This document shows, one piece after another, positions 50,337 to 60,446 of a stretch of DNA of 64,000 nt. Position 1 is the first letter of the stretch, and every line of letters starts with the position of its first letter. The position numbers and the translations under genes were made by a program. The notes below the pieces were generated by a model that was given only the letters and a program-made list of their open reading frames with translations, ran no database searches and had not been told where the DNA came from. The stretch is from the NCBI GenBank assembly GCA_947165145.1, contig CAMUZG010000004.1:23732-87731 (forward strand). Direction: 5' to 3'. Source of the DNA: an uncultured Selenomonadales bacterium. Lineage in GTDB: Bacteria > Bacillota > Negativicutes > Selenomonadales > Selenomonadaceae.

Positions 50337-51644
50337 TCAATGCGGTGCCAAAGGATATTTCTCCAAAAGTTTTTCGTATTCCGACATGGGCAACGGTCGC
50401 GAGAAGTAGTAGCCTTGAATTGCAACTTCGCCCAAACTCGCCACGTAATCGCATTGCCGCTGAGTTTCCACGCCTTCGACGACGACGCCCATGCCTAACG
50501 ATTCAGCTAACTGCACGACGAATTTCAAAATCAGTGCGACGCGCTCCGATTTTTCAAGCTCGCGGATAAACGCCATATCAACTTTTATCGTGTCAAGCGG
50601 CATATCTTTTAGCATGTTCAGCGACGAATAGCCCGACCCGAAATCGTCCATCAGCACCGAAAAGCCCAGGTTCTTGAACGTCGAGATCATATCCAGCAAC
50701 TGAACTTGGTTATCGGTGTACGCGCTTTCAGTGACTTCAAGTTTGAGCATCCACGGCTCCAAATCGTACTTCGACAGCAGGAACGACAAGAAATCCGGCA
50801 GGTCAAGGCTGTAGAAATTCAGGCGCGACAAGTTCACCGAAATCGGGACAATCTCTTTGCCTTCGTTGAGGCGTTTGCGTTGGAAACGACAAACTTCCTC
50901 CCAAATGAAACGGTCAAGCCGCACGATAAAGCCGTTACTTTCGCAGACGGGAATGAATTTGCCTGGCGAAACCATGCCGTGAATCGGGTGCAACCAACGC
51001 ACCAAAGCTTCCGCGCTGACAACGGTATTTTGCCGCGGATTGAAAATCGGTTGCAGGAAAATCGTGAACTGACGTTCCGCCAACGCAATTTCCAAGTTGC
51101 CGACTAACAGCAGGTCTTCAATCATCTTTTCGCGCATTTTGGCGTCGTAGTAGGCGTAGCGCGTCAAGTAACTGCCTTTGATTCGTTTGAGTGCCATGCC
51201 CGCGCGGTCACACATTTGGTCAACTGGCAGGTCGCGCTTATCGACAGGATAAATGCCGGCGAAAAATAAAATGTTGTGGCTGATGTGCAGGTCTTGAATG
51301 ATTTTGTCGAGGTCGTTGATGACCTGTTCGATTTTGAGTTCTTCGGTCGGCACGCACAGGATAAAGTGGTCAGCGTTTGTGCGACAACTTATCGTGGTTC
51401 GCGGATTGAACTGTTTCGTGAAATAGTCAGCTGCCGAGCGCAGAATCAAATCGCCAGTGCTCGTGTGAAACAAGTCGTTGATGATTTTGAAACAACTGAT
51501 GTCCATGCAAACAATGCAATAGTCCACGTCGAAACGCGCACCCAAGAGCACTGCCGCTTCCCGCAAAAATGATTCGCGATTATAAAGCCCCGTCAACTGA
51601 TCGAATTTGCTGCCGATTGTCGGCAAAACTCCTTCAGCTTTCAA
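50337..51644 (-). CDS. c-di-GMP phosphodiesterase: degenerate GGDEF plus intact EAL domain
   Basis: 435 residues with no membrane segment. The GGDEF-type domain (DQLTGLYNRESFL onward) has NADHF in place of GGDEF, so cyclase activity is unlikely. The EAL domain keeps its metal and catalytic residues: AEALVRW, ISVNLSR, KLEVTES, LMDDFGSGYSSL, DTIKVDMAFI, VEGVET and QGYYFSRP. Cyclic-di-GMP hydrolysis is therefore expected, which usually favours motility. TTG at 51644 follows AAGGAGG. Confidence 0.9.
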   Translation of the reverse strand: MKAEGVLPTIGSKFDQLTGLYNRESFLREAAVLLGARFDVDYCIVCMDISCFKIINDLFHTSTGDLILRSAADYFTKQFNPRTTISCRTNADHFILCVPTEELKIEQVINDLDKIIQDLHISHNILFFAGIYPVDKRDLPVDQMCDRAGMALKRIKGSYLTRYAYYDAKMREKMIEDLLLVGNLEIALAERQFTIFLQPIFNPRQNTVVSAEALVRWLHPIHGMVSPGKFIPVCESNGFIVRLDRFIWEEVCRFQRKRLNEGKEIVPISVNLSRLNFYSLDLPDFLSFLLSKYDLEPWMLKLEVTESAYTDNQVQLLDMISTFKNLGFSVLMDDFGSGYSSLNMLKDMPLDTIKVDMAFIRELEKSERVALILKFVVQLAESLGMGVVVEGVETQRQCDYVASLGEVAIQGYYFSRPLPMSEYEKLLEKYPLAPH

Positions 51645-51729
51645 ATCTGCTCGCCTCCTTCGGCTGTTCAAACTGATTTTTACGTATTCAACGGAAAAAA
51701 TTTTATACCTGCCAAAAGCGGCGGTTTAT

Positions 51730-53085
51730 TTAGCTTTTAGCTTTTAGTAACTTTCGCGCCGTGAAAAAGAACGCAATCAGCAACGGGAGCAGTCCGCCAA
51801 TCCAAGCCATCGGTGCCGCCAAACATGCGCCCAAAAATCCGAGCCACTTGACCAAAAACAAAGCCGCAGCGATTCGCATGACAAGTTCGACAATGCCCGC
51901 GATTGTCGGCACGAAACTTTGACCTAAGCCCTGCAACGTGAATCGGAAGATGAACAGCAACGCCAACGCCCAATACGATAAGCCCGTGATTATCAGGAAA
52001 AGTTGTCCGTACTCGATGACTTGAACGGCGTCCGCGCCAACGAACAATCCGATTATCTCCGCGCCGAAATAAATGTTGAACACTGCGGCGAGTATGCTGA
52101 ACGTGCACGACATCATCACGCATTTTTTCACGCCGTCGACGATACGCTCGAATTGTTTCGCGCCGAAATTTTGAGCCGTGTAAGCCGCCATTGCCACGCC
52201 GAACGACATCATCGGCATAATTGCGATACCATCGACTCTGTGCGCCGCCGCGAACGATGCAACTGCCACGCTACCGAGACCGTTCAAGGCGATTTGCAAG
52301 ACGACTGCGCCGATTGCAATGATTGACGATTGAAAACCCATCGGTAGACCGATTCGCATGTGCTCAAGCCAAAATTCTCTGTCGAAGGAAAAATCTTCGC
52401 GCTTAACATGCAGATACGGCACGCGTCGTTTGATGTAGACGATACACAAAAAATTTCCGATTATCAGCGCAACAATCGTCGCGCCCGCCGCACCTGGTAT
52501 TCCCAAACCGAGCCCGATAATCGCAATCGGTTCGAGCAGAATGTTTATCACGAGCGTCGTCGCTTGAATGACCGTGGGCATTTTGCTGTCGCCGAGTGCG
52601 CGGATTAAATTCGTCAACATCTGCAGGAAGATAAACATCGCCGTTCCGCCGTAAATGATGACGATAAAATCGAACGCGCCGTCGAGAATTTCGGGCGGAG
52701 TGTCCATTGCAATGAGCAAGTCGCGGCAAAACGTCACGCCAAAAATTGTCAGCACAATCGACGCCGCAAAGCTCAACGCGATACAAACTGCCGCAGATTT
52801 TCTCACGCCGTCGAAATTTTTTGCGCCGAAATTTTGTCCCGTGCAGATTGAAAAACCGCTAGTCATGCCGCCGATAAATCCCAACATCAAGAACATCAGC
52901 GGCCCCGTGCAACCGACAGCAGCCAATGCGTCGACACCCAAAAATCTGCCGACAATGAGCGTGTCGACGAAGCCGAACAGTTGCTGAAAGACATTGCCCG
53001 CCAAAAGCGGCAACGTGAAGTAAAAAATTAAACGCGCAGGATCTCCGACCGTTAAGTCTTTGACTGCGCTGTTGTCTTTTGACAT
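51730..53085 (-). CDS. MATE-family efflux transporter
   Basis: 451 residues with twelve predicted helices in two homologous halves. LPLLAGNVFQQLFGFVDTLI and VGRFLGVDALAAVGCTGPLM open the first half, and GLPMGFQSSIIAIGAVVLQI the second. It is a sodium- or proton-driven exporter of unknown substrate. Unlike the MATE protein at 5314 it has no extra domain. The ATG at 53085 has CAGGAG upstream. A family-A repeat lies directly before the gene. Confidence 0.93.
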   Translation of the reverse strand: MSKDNSAVKDLTVGDPARLIFYFTLPLLAGNVFQQLFGFVDTLIVGRFLGVDALAAVGCTGPLMFLMLGFIGGMTSGFSICTGQNFGAKNFDGVRKSAAVCIALSFAASIVLTIFGVTFCRDLLIAMDTPPEILDGAFDFIVIIYGGTAMFIFLQMLTNLIRALGDSKMPTVIQATTLVINILLEPIAIIGLGLGIPGAAGATIVALIIGNFLCIVYIKRRVPYLHVKREDFSFDREFWLEHMRIGLPMGFQSSIIAIGAVVLQIALNGLGSVAVASFAAAHRVDGIAIMPMMSFGVAMAAYTAQNFGAKQFERIVDGVKKCVMMSCTFSILAAVFNIYFGAEIIGLFVGADAVQVIEYGQLFLIITGLSYWALALLFIFRFTLQGLGQSFVPTIAGIVELVMRIAAALFLVKWLGFLGACLAAPMAWIGGLLPLLIAFFFTARKLLKAKS

Positions 53086-53119
53086 AGGAACTCCTGTTTG
53101 CAAAGTGTAAAGTAACTTT

Positions 53120-53292
53120 AAGTTTGATGATCAACTTTTCTTTGCGTGCCCAAAGAAAAGTTGCAAAAGAAAAGGCACCTCGCGGGGGCGGTTAATCATA
53201 AAACTAAGTTCACGTTTCGATAACCGCAAGTCGTGCCCCCGCGGTCGTTCAATCCTTGAACGAGCACGGGGCGGCCGTCATCCATGACGGCC
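53120..53292 (+). repeat. dispersed repeat family A, copy 2
   Basis: Matches 20661-20838 at both ends: the AACTTTTCTTTG/CAAAGAAAAGTT hairpin and the GGCCGTCA-TCCA-TGACGGCC hairpin. The middle differs and forms its own GC-rich hairpin (CGCGGGGGCG with GCCCCCGCGG). It fills the gap between the GDSL and MATE genes. Confidence 0.85.
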
Positions 53293-53303
53293 GGAAGTAA
53301 GCT

Positions 53304-54635
53304 TTATTTCAGTTTTAAATATTTGTCAAGCCACTCGGCAACAGCCTCGCCGATAATTTTTTTGCCTTCAGCGTCGGGGTGCAGACCGTCAACGGATAGA
53401 TTGTAAATCAAATTGCCGGCTTTGTCGGTGAGCTTGTCGTTCGCGTCGATGAAGTCGCGTTGCGTGCGAATCCAATCGCAGATGATCTGTTGCTGAGTTT
53501 GCCAATCACTCGGCGGCGAATCGATAAATCCGATTTTTTGAATCTGCGCGGGATTGAGCGGCGTCGGTGTGATGAAAACTGGTCGAATACCGTTGAGCTC
53601 GCATTTGTCGCGGATTGCGGCAAGATTGTCGACGGACTCCCACGCGGGAATATACGTGCGATAATCGTTGACGCCCGCCATAATGAAAAGCACTTCGGGG
53701 CGGAACGGCAAAACGTCGCTGTCGAAACGCGCTAACAATTCGCCAGTGGTGTCGCCGCTCCTGCCCAAATTTTTAATCGGAATGGCGCAATAAGTTTCCC
53801 AGTTGTAAACGACGGTGGAAGGCGGAACGGAGATTGAGCCGCCGCCGTGAGTGATACTATCGCCGAACGCACAGAATCTGATTTGATGCTTGACCTCGAA
53901 ACTGTTGGAAGCGTCCTTGATCGACCACTGCGTCAAAGGCTGATTGTCCTGCGTGAGCGCGCGAACTCGCCAAAAATATTTGCCTTCCTCAAGCACGGGC
54001 TTTTTGTCGTACAAATCAAAGTTATCGTCCTGCGACTGCGACTTCGTGAAATATCTGCGGACAATCGTATCGTCCTTGATTAGCTCGATTTCGTAGTGAT
54101 CTGCGCCGCAAGTCGGTATCCACGAATACACGGGATAAATCGGCGGATAATTCATTTTGTCGAATTCGGTTGTCGTGCGCGGAGATGTCGGGTTGGCGTC
54201 AATGTTGCGAATCGGAATTTTATTTTGTAACGTCGTGCCTTCCAACGAGATGGCGTTGACTTGGAATTTGGCGTGAACGTCGCGTACTGGAATTTCAATG
54301 CCGTTGGTGAAAGTAAACAGAGACTCGCCGTTGATGAAAATTTCGTACTTGACGGCGTTTGGCACGATGTCCCAATGCAACCGCAAAATATTTTGTTCGC
54401 GGGCAACAATTTCCTCCGAAACGCCTTGCACGGGATTTTCGTTCAAGTCTTCCAAAACTTCAAGCTCCTCAATCAAATTGAGCTGCTTGTCGTCTTGCGT
54501 CAGATGATTGTGCGGAGTTTGTGCGTCGGCAACGTTGATCGAATCGTCGCGGGTTTCGATGTTGTCGCCCATGATGAAGCCCAAATTTGAAAAGCAAAGC
54601 GCAATGGCAAGGACAATCGGCACAACTCTCAGCAT
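53304..54635 (-). CDS. secreted SGNH/GDSL hydrolase with N-terminal beta-sandwich region
   Basis: A 443-residue exported esterase. It has a signal peptide (MLRVVPIVLAIALCFSNLGF), then an acidic linker, then two fibronectin-like stretches (about residues 80-230). The SGNH domain follows: block I AFGDSITHG (nucleophile Ser), block II GRSGDTT, block III AGVNDYR and block V DGLHPDAEG with the catalytic Asp and His. It probably deacylates a polysaccharide or lipid outside the membrane. ATG at 54635 has GGGAGG upstream and overlaps the ABC-F stop. Confidence 0.87.
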   Translation of the reverse strand: MLRVVPIVLAIALCFSNLGFIMGDNIETRDDSINVADAQTPHNHLTQDDKQLNLIEELEVLEDLNENPVQGVSEEIVAREQNILRLHWDIVPNAVKYEIFINGESLFTFTNGIEIPVRDVHAKFQVNAISLEGTTLQNKIPIRNIDANPTSPRTTTEFDKMNYPPIYPVYSWIPTCGADHYEIELIKDDTIVRRYFTKSQSQDDNFDLYDKKPVLEEGKYFWRVRALTQDNQPLTQWSIKDASNSFEVKHQIRFCAFGDSITHGGGSISVPPSTVVYNWETYCAIPIKNLGRSGDTTGELLARFDSDVLPFRPEVLFIMAGVNDYRTYIPAWESVDNLAAIRDKCELNGIRPVFITPTPLNPAQIQKIGFIDSPPSDWQTQQQIICDWIRTQRDFIDANDKLTDKAGNLIYNLSVDGLHPDAEGKKIIGEAVAEWLDKYLKLK

Positions 54636-56278
54636 GACAATTCCTCCCAACGCGTGTAAAGTTCGTCGATTTCCGCGAGTTTTGCCTCGTGCGCTTGAGC
54701 CAATGCGCTCAACTGGTCTGGGGCGACCGCGCCGTTTATTTCGTGCTCAATCATCTTCAATTCCATCTCCGCCATTTTTATTTGTGCCTCGACTTTTTCA
54801 ACCGCCTGTTCGTTTGGTTTTGAGCTTTTAGGCTTCGGGTTTTGGGTTTTAGGTTTTGGTTGAGTTGCCTTGACCTCTGCCTCTTGAGCTCTCTCAACGG
54901 CAAATTCTATTATTCGCGAAGTCACTTTGTCAAGAAGCCAGCGGTCGTGCGTGACGATTAGGATTGTGCCGTCGAAGTCCTGCAACGCTGATTCAATCGC
55001 CTCGCGTGCCTGCAAGTCGAGATGATTTGTCGGTTCGTCCAAGATTAGGAAGTTCGCGCCCGTCAAGATTAGTTTCGTCAATGCGACACGAGTTTTTTCG
55101 CCGCCCGACAATGCCGCAACGGGTTTTTCGACGACTTGAGCGAACAGTTGCAATCGTGCCAACGCTGACCGTGCCTGCTCATCATTCAAGCCGAATTCGT
55201 AGTTCAATTCTTCAAGCGGCGTGCGACTGTCGTCAAGTTCTTCGTGTCCCTGCGACAAGTAGCCGACTTTGACGCGGTTGCCGATTTTAATTTCGCCCGA
55301 ATCAGCTTTGAGCTCGTCGACGATGATTTTCAGTAGCGTGGACTTGCCGACGCCGTTGCGACCGATTAAGCCGATTTTCTCGCCGCGAAAAATTTCCGCG
55401 CTGAAATTTTTGATTATGCCTTTGAAGTTGACGTTTTCGAGAATCAGCACGCGATTAGCTGACTCGGCGGCGTCGCCCAAGTTTATTGACGCGGTCTCAG
55501 TTGTCGGCGGACGTTCAATGCGTTCCATGCGGTCGAGTGCAATTTGACGACTGCGGGCGCGTTTTGCTGTCGACGCTCGAACTTTATTCCGCCGAACAAA
55601 ATCTTCAAGCTTGGCAATTTCGTCCTGCTGCCGCTCATAAGCTTTGAGCTGCGCGGCGTGACGTTCAGCCTTGAGCCGAACAAATTTTTCGTAGTTGCCA
55701 GGGTAAAGCGTCGCGCGAAAATTTTCCATGTCCAAAATTTTTTCAACGCAGTTCTGCAGAAAATGTCGGTCGTGCGTGACGACGATAACCGTGCCGCGAT
55801 AATTCTTGACGAACTCTTCAAGGAAGTCGATTGAGTAAATGTCGAGGTGATTTGTCGGCTCGTCGAGAATCAGAATTCGCGGTTCATTGAGCAGAGCCTT
55901 TGCCAGGGAAATTTTCGCCGATTCGCCGCCGCTGAAGTGATTCGGATTTTTTTCGAGTTCAGCCTCCGTGAAGCCGAGTCCGAACAGAATTTTCCGCGCC
56001 TGAAATTTTTCAACGCCAACGGTCAACATTTCGTCAAGCAAGGTGTTCGCGGTGAAATGCGGCGTCTGTTCGACAAAGCCGATGTCTTCCGCGCGAAGTC
56101 CGCCGATTGTGCCCGCGTCGAAATTTTCCGTGCCGATCATGATTTTGACGAGCGTCGATTTGCCCGCGCCGTTTTTGCCGACGATACCGACTTTGTCACC
56201 GTCGAAAATCCGAAAGCTCACGTCGCGGAAGATGAGTCGTTCGCCGTAAAATTTTGTAACGTTATCGATTTGAATCAT
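54629..56278 (-). CDS. ABC-F family ATPase
   Basis: 549 residues with two ABC cassettes and no membrane segment. Walker A sites are GKNGAGKSTLVK and GRNGVGKSTLLK; signatures are FSGGESAKISLAKAL and LSGGEKTRVALTKL. Both Walker B sites end in LDEPTNHLD. A linker rich in charge (about residues 195-265) and a C-terminal coiled-coil-like tail fit the Uup/EttA group that acts on ribosomes. GGAGGACC precedes the ATG. Whether it is a housekeeping or resistance factor is not decidable here. Confidence 0.92.
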   Translation of the reverse strand: MIQIDNVTKFYGERLIFRDVSFRIFDGDKVGIVGKNGAGKSTLVKIMIGTENFDAGTIGGLRAEDIGFVEQTPHFTANTLLDEMLTVGVEKFQARKILFGLGFTEAELEKNPNHFSGGESAKISLAKALLNEPRILILDEPTNHLDIYSIDFLEEFVKNYRGTVIVVTHDRHFLQNCVEKILDMENFRATLYPGNYEKFVRLKAERHAAQLKAYERQQDEIAKLEDFVRRNKVRASTAKRARSRQIALDRMERIERPPTTETASINLGDAAESANRVLILENVNFKGIIKNFSAEIFRGEKIGLIGRNGVGKSTLLKIIVDELKADSGEIKIGNRVKVGYLSQGHEELDDSRTPLEELNYEFGLNDEQARSALARLQLFAQVVEKPVAALSGGEKTRVALTKLILTGANFLILDEPTNHLDLQAREAIESALQDFDGTILIVTHDRWLLDKVTSRIIEFAVERAQEAEVKATQPKPKTQNPKPKSSKPNEQAVEKVEAQIKMAEMELKMIEHEINGAVAPDQLSALAQAHEAKLAEIDELYTRWEELSC

Positions 56279-56458
56279 TGGTCCTCCATGATATGTTGAC
56301 GGATATTTTGCTCAATATGCGCCGTCTGTTTGAACGGTGAAGATTAATTTTCTTCCCGATAAATTTTCTGCTAACTTCGATTGCGACGTTTATAATCCTG
56401 CAAGAGTATGAATATCTGCGCTCCATGCCAAAAGGTTTTCGCTTGCAAAATTTCCAGG

Positions 56459-56486
56459 TTTACAGAAACAAAAACTATGTTATAAT
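56459..56486 (+). promoter_or_regulatory. promoter of the PIN-kinase operon
   Basis: TTTACA (56459-56464), a 16-base spacer and a perfect TATAAT (56481-56486), 55 bases before the ATG at 56541. Confidence 0.7.
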
Positions 56487-56540
56487 AAAAAGCAATTTCT
56501 AGGAAGTTGACAACAAATTACAAGAAAGGGAGTAAATTTT

Positions 56541-58808
56541 ATGGCAAATGATAGCAATATCAATCACAATGACGGGTTGGAAACGTACGTCAAGGAGTAC
56601 AAAATTTTTGTCGATACTTGCAGTATTCTCTACGAGTATGGCGATGCTGGCGATGCATTCTGGATCAGGCTTACCGAATTGTTGAAAGCAAACCATCGTT
56701 TTATCTTTGTGCCGGCACGGGTAATTAAAGAACTTGAAGGTTGCGCAACCAATGAAAATTTTTCGGAAGAGCAACGCTCTTTTATATCGGATCGTTTAAA
56801 CATGATAAAAGAAATGAAAACTAAGGGGCTCGTTAAATCTTACGGCACCAAAGACGAAAATTTTGCCAATGCCGACAACGTTTTTCAAACCGCCTTCACG
56901 CGCTACAGACCCAAATGTAAGCTTTTGCTGATAACTCAAGACAACAACCTTGCACAGACCATTTTGCGACTCAACGATGATCTTTCCACCGCAGATTGTG
57001 TTGAAAAGGTCGAGGCTAAAAGAATCGGCAACAACGGAGAATTGTGGTTTTACGGCTGGCAAAGACCAAAAGTTGATTTCGACGACGACGACGGTGTGGA
57101 ACCTTTCCGCCTTTTTACGAGTGTTACTAAAATTCCGAACACACCATTGCCCTGCACACAGGTTGTTGAAGAAGGCGCACGCCTGTACACTTCGCAAGCA
57201 CAAGTTATTGAGCTTGGGAAAAAAATCGCTTCCGGCGGCGAAGGAATAATTTACGAAACAAACACGGAATATGTTGCCAAAATTTACAAGCCGGATCAGC
57301 TTACGCGCCATCGCTACGAAAAACTTAACATCATGCTAAACCATCCCGTCAAAAAAGAATGGATTTGTTGGCCGGTCACCATGCTTTACAATCTCAACAA
57401 TGAATTCGTCGGCTTCCTTATGCCCGCCGCAAAAGGAATAACTATCCAAGACGGCATTTTTTTTACTGGACCGTTCAAAAAACTTTTTCCCGACTGGAAA
57501 AAACGTGATTTGGTGGAACTTTGTGTCACGATATTAAAAAAAATAGTTTATCTTCACAGACGCAACATAATCATGGGCGACCTGAATCCCAACAATATTT
57601 TGGTCGTCTCGCCGACGGAAGTCTATTTTGTTGATGTTGACAGTTGGCAAATGGAAGACTTTCCCTGTCACGTGGGCACGATAAATTACACCGCGCCAGA
57701 AATTCAAGGCAAGAAATACGAAACTTTTTTGCGAACTCTGGGCAATGAAAATTTTGCCGTCGCGACGTTGTTGTTTATGCTGATGCTCCCTGGCAAACCG
57801 CCGTATGCTCAACAAGGCGGCGAAGACCCCGTCACCAATATAACCAATATGGATTTTTCCTATCCGCTTGGCGGCGAAAGCAACGATAAAACTCCTGAAG
57901 GTCCATGGCGATTCATGTGGAGCCACCTCACATATAAAATAAAAGAAAAATTTTATAAAACTTTTCGTAAAGGCGAAGAATTCTCCACGGAAGACACCCG
58001 CCTCAATGCGCAAAAATGGTTTGGTTTGTTCTGCGGATATCTTAAATTGCTTGACAACGGTACAATGGCCAAGCAGGACAAAATGTCCGAAGAGATTTTC
58101 CCGACGCGCTTTAAGATGAACGACAAGATAAAGTACGTTGCGTGTTTGTCTTGCGGCGAACCGATACCCGAAGAATCAAAGCGTAAAGTTTGTCGTAAGT
58201 GCGGCGATAACGTTGTCGAAGAGTATACCTGCGCGGGTTGCGGCAAAGAAATGTGCTACACCTACCACGAAAAATACAACATGCAACTCGTGTGTGGCTA
58301 CAGTTATTGCAGTGAATGCAGATCTAAAGTCGTGCACAGGGGCTCTTGTGTGCAATGCGGAAAATCTTTCGAGATAACCGGCGGCGAATTCGATTATTTC
58401 AAAACGCAAGGTTGGGAACTTCCCAAAAAATGCCCTGAGTGTCGTGAAAGAGACAAACAACTCGTTCAATGCAAACTTTGCAAAAGAAATGTTCCATTTG
58501 GCAAAACCACCGAAGGATACTGCAATGAATGCCTGGAAAAAGATGTTGTCCCGCCGTTTGAGTGTCCTGGTTGCCACAAGACCACGATACGATACACCAA
58601 TTATCACAAGTACGTAAAAAAGCTCAATGCGCCTTACAGACTTTGCAAAGAGTGCCACGAACGTGAAGCTAAAGCTCGAACGCAAACTGCGCAACAACGT
58701 TGTTCAGATCATGTAAACGTATCAAAATCCACGCCTAGCTCAAAAGTTCCCAAGGAGTCCGAAACGAAAACTCTTTTCCAAAAACTCTTTGGGTCATTTT
58801 TCAAGTAA
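56541..58808 (+). CDS. PIN-domain / protein kinase / zinc-ribbon fusion protein
   Basis: A 755-residue protein with three parts. Residues ~20-175 look like a PIN nuclease: FVDTCSIL (Asp25), VIKELEG (Glu64/66) and LLITQDNNLA (Asp134) supply the acidic residues. Residues ~215-510 are a YegI-like Ser/Thr kinase: SGGEG loop, Lys247 in YVAKIY, MGDLNPNNIL (Asp347, Asn352), FVDVDSW (Asp365) and APE at 385-387. Residues ~535-725 hold many CxxC pairs forming zinc ribbons. No membrane segment is present. It heads a three-gene operon with a vWA protein and a PP2C phosphatase, the TerY-P triad layout. Confidence 0.85.
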   Translation: MANDSNINHNDGLETYVKEYKIFVDTCSILYEYGDAGDAFWIRLTELLKANHRFIFVPARVIKELEGCATNENFSEEQRSFISDRLNMIKEMKTKGLVKSYGTKDENFANADNVFQTAFTRYRPKCKLLLITQDNNLAQTILRLNDDLSTADCVEKVEAKRIGNNGELWFYGWQRPKVDFDDDDGVEPFRLFTSVTKIPNTPLPCTQVVEEGARLYTSQAQVIELGKKIASGGEGIIYETNTEYVAKIYKPDQLTRHRYEKLNIMLNHPVKKEWICWPVTMLYNLNNEFVGFLMPAAKGITIQDGIFFTGPFKKLFPDWKKRDLVELCVTILKKIVYLHRRNIIMGDLNPNNILVVSPTEVYFVDVDSWQMEDFPCHVGTINYTAPEIQGKKYETFLRTLGNENFAVATLLFMLMLPGKPPYAQQGGEDPVTNITNMDFSYPLGGESNDKTPEGPWRFMWSHLTYKIKEKFYKTFRKGEEFSTEDTRLNAQKWFGLFCGYLKLLDNGTMAKQDKMSEEIFPTRFKMNDKIKYVACLSCGEPIPEESKRKVCRKCGDNVVEEYTCAGCGKEMCYTYHEKYNMQLVCGYSYCSECRSKVVHRGSCVQCGKSFEITGGEFDYFKTQGWELPKKCPECRERDKQLVQCKLCKRNVPFGKTTEGYCNECLEKDVVPPFECPGCHKTTIRYTNYHKYVKKLNAPYRLCKECHEREAKARTQTAQQRCSDHVNVSKSTPSSKVPKESETKTLFQKLFGSFFK

Positions 58809-58832
58809 AATTCTTTTAAGGAGATGTAAAAT

Positions 58833-59654
58833 ATGGAAAAGATCAGCGACCTGTTGAAAATTCGCCGAGAAGACCTGAGAAACGACGGCACGCCGCGTGT
58901 TGCCATTTGTCTTTGCTTGGACGTAAGCGGTTCAATGAGCGTAGTAGAATTCGGCGACTTTAAGAAAACGGGAAACGTCGTCGTCAAAGACGGCAAAAAA
59001 TATATCCCAGTCACTGGCGGCGTCACGCGCATGGATGAACTTCAACGCGGCATAGAAGCTTTCTACGAAGAAATTCGCAACGACGCGAAGGCACAATACT
59101 CGGCGGAAATTTGTGTAGTGGCTTTTTCTGACACCGCCGAATGCATTTCAGATTTCGCCAATATCTATCGCCAAGAAACCCCGCACCTTAAACTCGGCGA
59201 TATGACCGCAATGGGCGAAGGCGTAAATATGGCTCTTGATCTTCTCGAACAACGCAAGAAAGAGTACAAATCCGTGGGTGTCGACTATTATCAACCGTGG
59301 TTGGTGCTCATGACGGACGGTGCTCCGAATGGCGACCCCAACGAATTGGAAAGGGCAATAGCGCGCACAACGCAACTGGTTAGCGAAAAAAAATTAACCA
59401 TATTCCCAATCGGTGTTGGCGAAACAGCAAATCTTGAAACGCTTGCAAGATTCACTCCGAAACATCACGCAATAAAACTCGAAAAACTTCGATTCAAAGA
59501 ATTCTTTGAGTGGCTCTCGGAAAGCGTGGAAAAAACTTCGCAGTCCATAGTTGGCGAGAAAGTTGAACTCAATACAAAAGCAATTTCGCAGTGGGGCAGC
59601 AAATATTCCGCCGAAACAAAGGAACTGGAGCCGTGGCCCGATGAACTTCCGTAA
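58833..59654 (+). CDS. vWA-domain protein of the TerY/YegL type
   Basis: 273 residues, mostly one von Willebrand factor A domain. The metal-dependent adhesion site motif DVSGS starts at Asp30; the later LMTDGAPNGDP matches the third MIDAS segment. It has a kinase upstream and a PP2C phosphatase downstream, as in TerY-P triads and E. coli yegL. It probably serves as the phosphorylated scaffold or substrate of the pair. TAAGGAGATG precedes the ATG. Confidence 0.88.
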   Translation: MEKISDLLKIRREDLRNDGTPRVAICLCLDVSGSMSVVEFGDFKKTGNVVVKDGKKYIPVTGGVTRMDELQRGIEAFYEEIRNDAKAQYSAEICVVAFSDTAECISDFANIYRQETPHLKLGDMTAMGEGVNMALDLLEQRKKEYKSVGVDYYQPWLVLMTDGAPNGDPNELERAIARTTQLVSEKKLTIFPIGVGETANLETLARFTPKHHAIKLEKLRFKEFFEWLSESVEKTSQSIVGEKVELNTKAISQWGSKYSAETKELEPWPDELP

Positions 59655-59677
59655 GCAGAAGGAGATGAAAAATTCTT

Positions 59678-60427
59678 ATGTGGAAAGCTGCCCAAGTGAC
59701 CGTTCAAGGTCGCGGACACAAAATAGCCGACAAACCCTGTCAAGATAAAACTTATATTCTCGATTCTCCGCCCGATTGTTTTGTCGTTTCTTTGGCAGAC
59801 GGTGCGGGCTCAGCGGAATATTCGGAGCTTGGTGCTCAGTGCGTGACGCAAAAAATTTGTCGCGTCTTGAACGAAAACTTCACGCGATATTTTGCCACAG
59901 AGGAAAGCGGTTCGGTTGCCGAAGAAATTCTGTCGTTTTTGGTCGAGGACTTGAAAAATCTTGCCGCCGAAACTGATTGCGAAATACGTGCTTTAGCCTC
60001 CACGCTTTTGGCTGTTGCCGTCAAAGGCAAACAATTTATCGGCGTGCACATCGGGGACGGAGTTATCGGTGTTCTCGACGAAAATTTTTTGGCAGTCATG
60101 TCTCACCCCGATAACGGCGAATTTATCAACGAGACCATCTTTGTTACTTCCAGTAACGCGATAAGTCACTTGCGTCTTTACAAAGGCGAACTCGAAGAAA
60201 TTTCCGCTTTTGTCCTAATGAGTGATGGCACTGCGGAAGGAATGTATCAACGTGACACGCAAAACTTCATGCCGATAGTGGAAAAGCTCATAAGAGCCGC
60301 CAAACTTTTGCCGCCGCATGAAGTGGAAGCGGAATTGAAGGCGAACTTTCAAGAGACACTTTGCAAAGTCACGGCTGACGATTGCAGTTTGATTTTGCTG
60401 GTTAAAGAGCCTTATGATTCCGAATGA
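59678..60427 (+). CDS. PP2C-family protein phosphatase (YegK-like)
   Basis: 249 residues. Metal-binding Asp residues appear in SLADGAGSAEYSELGA, VHIGDGVIGV and LMSDGTAEGM, and a late DDCSLILL matches the last PP2C Asp. It is likely the reverse enzyme for the kinase two genes upstream. The ATG at 59678 is 13 bases after AAGGAG, a long gap, and no better in-frame start is seen. Confidence 0.87.
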   Translation: MWKAAQVTVQGRGHKIADKPCQDKTYILDSPPDCFVVSLADGAGSAEYSELGAQCVTQKICRVLNENFTRYFATEESGSVAEEILSFLVEDLKNLAAETDCEIRALASTLLAVAVKGKQFIGVHIGDGVIGVLDENFLAVMSHPDNGEFINETIFVTSSNAISHLRLYKGELEEISAFVLMSDGTAEGMYQRDTQNFMPIVEKLIRAAKLLPPHEVEAELKANFQETLCKVTADDCSLILLVKEPYDSE

Positions 60428-60446
60428 AATTTTTCAGACGACATTG

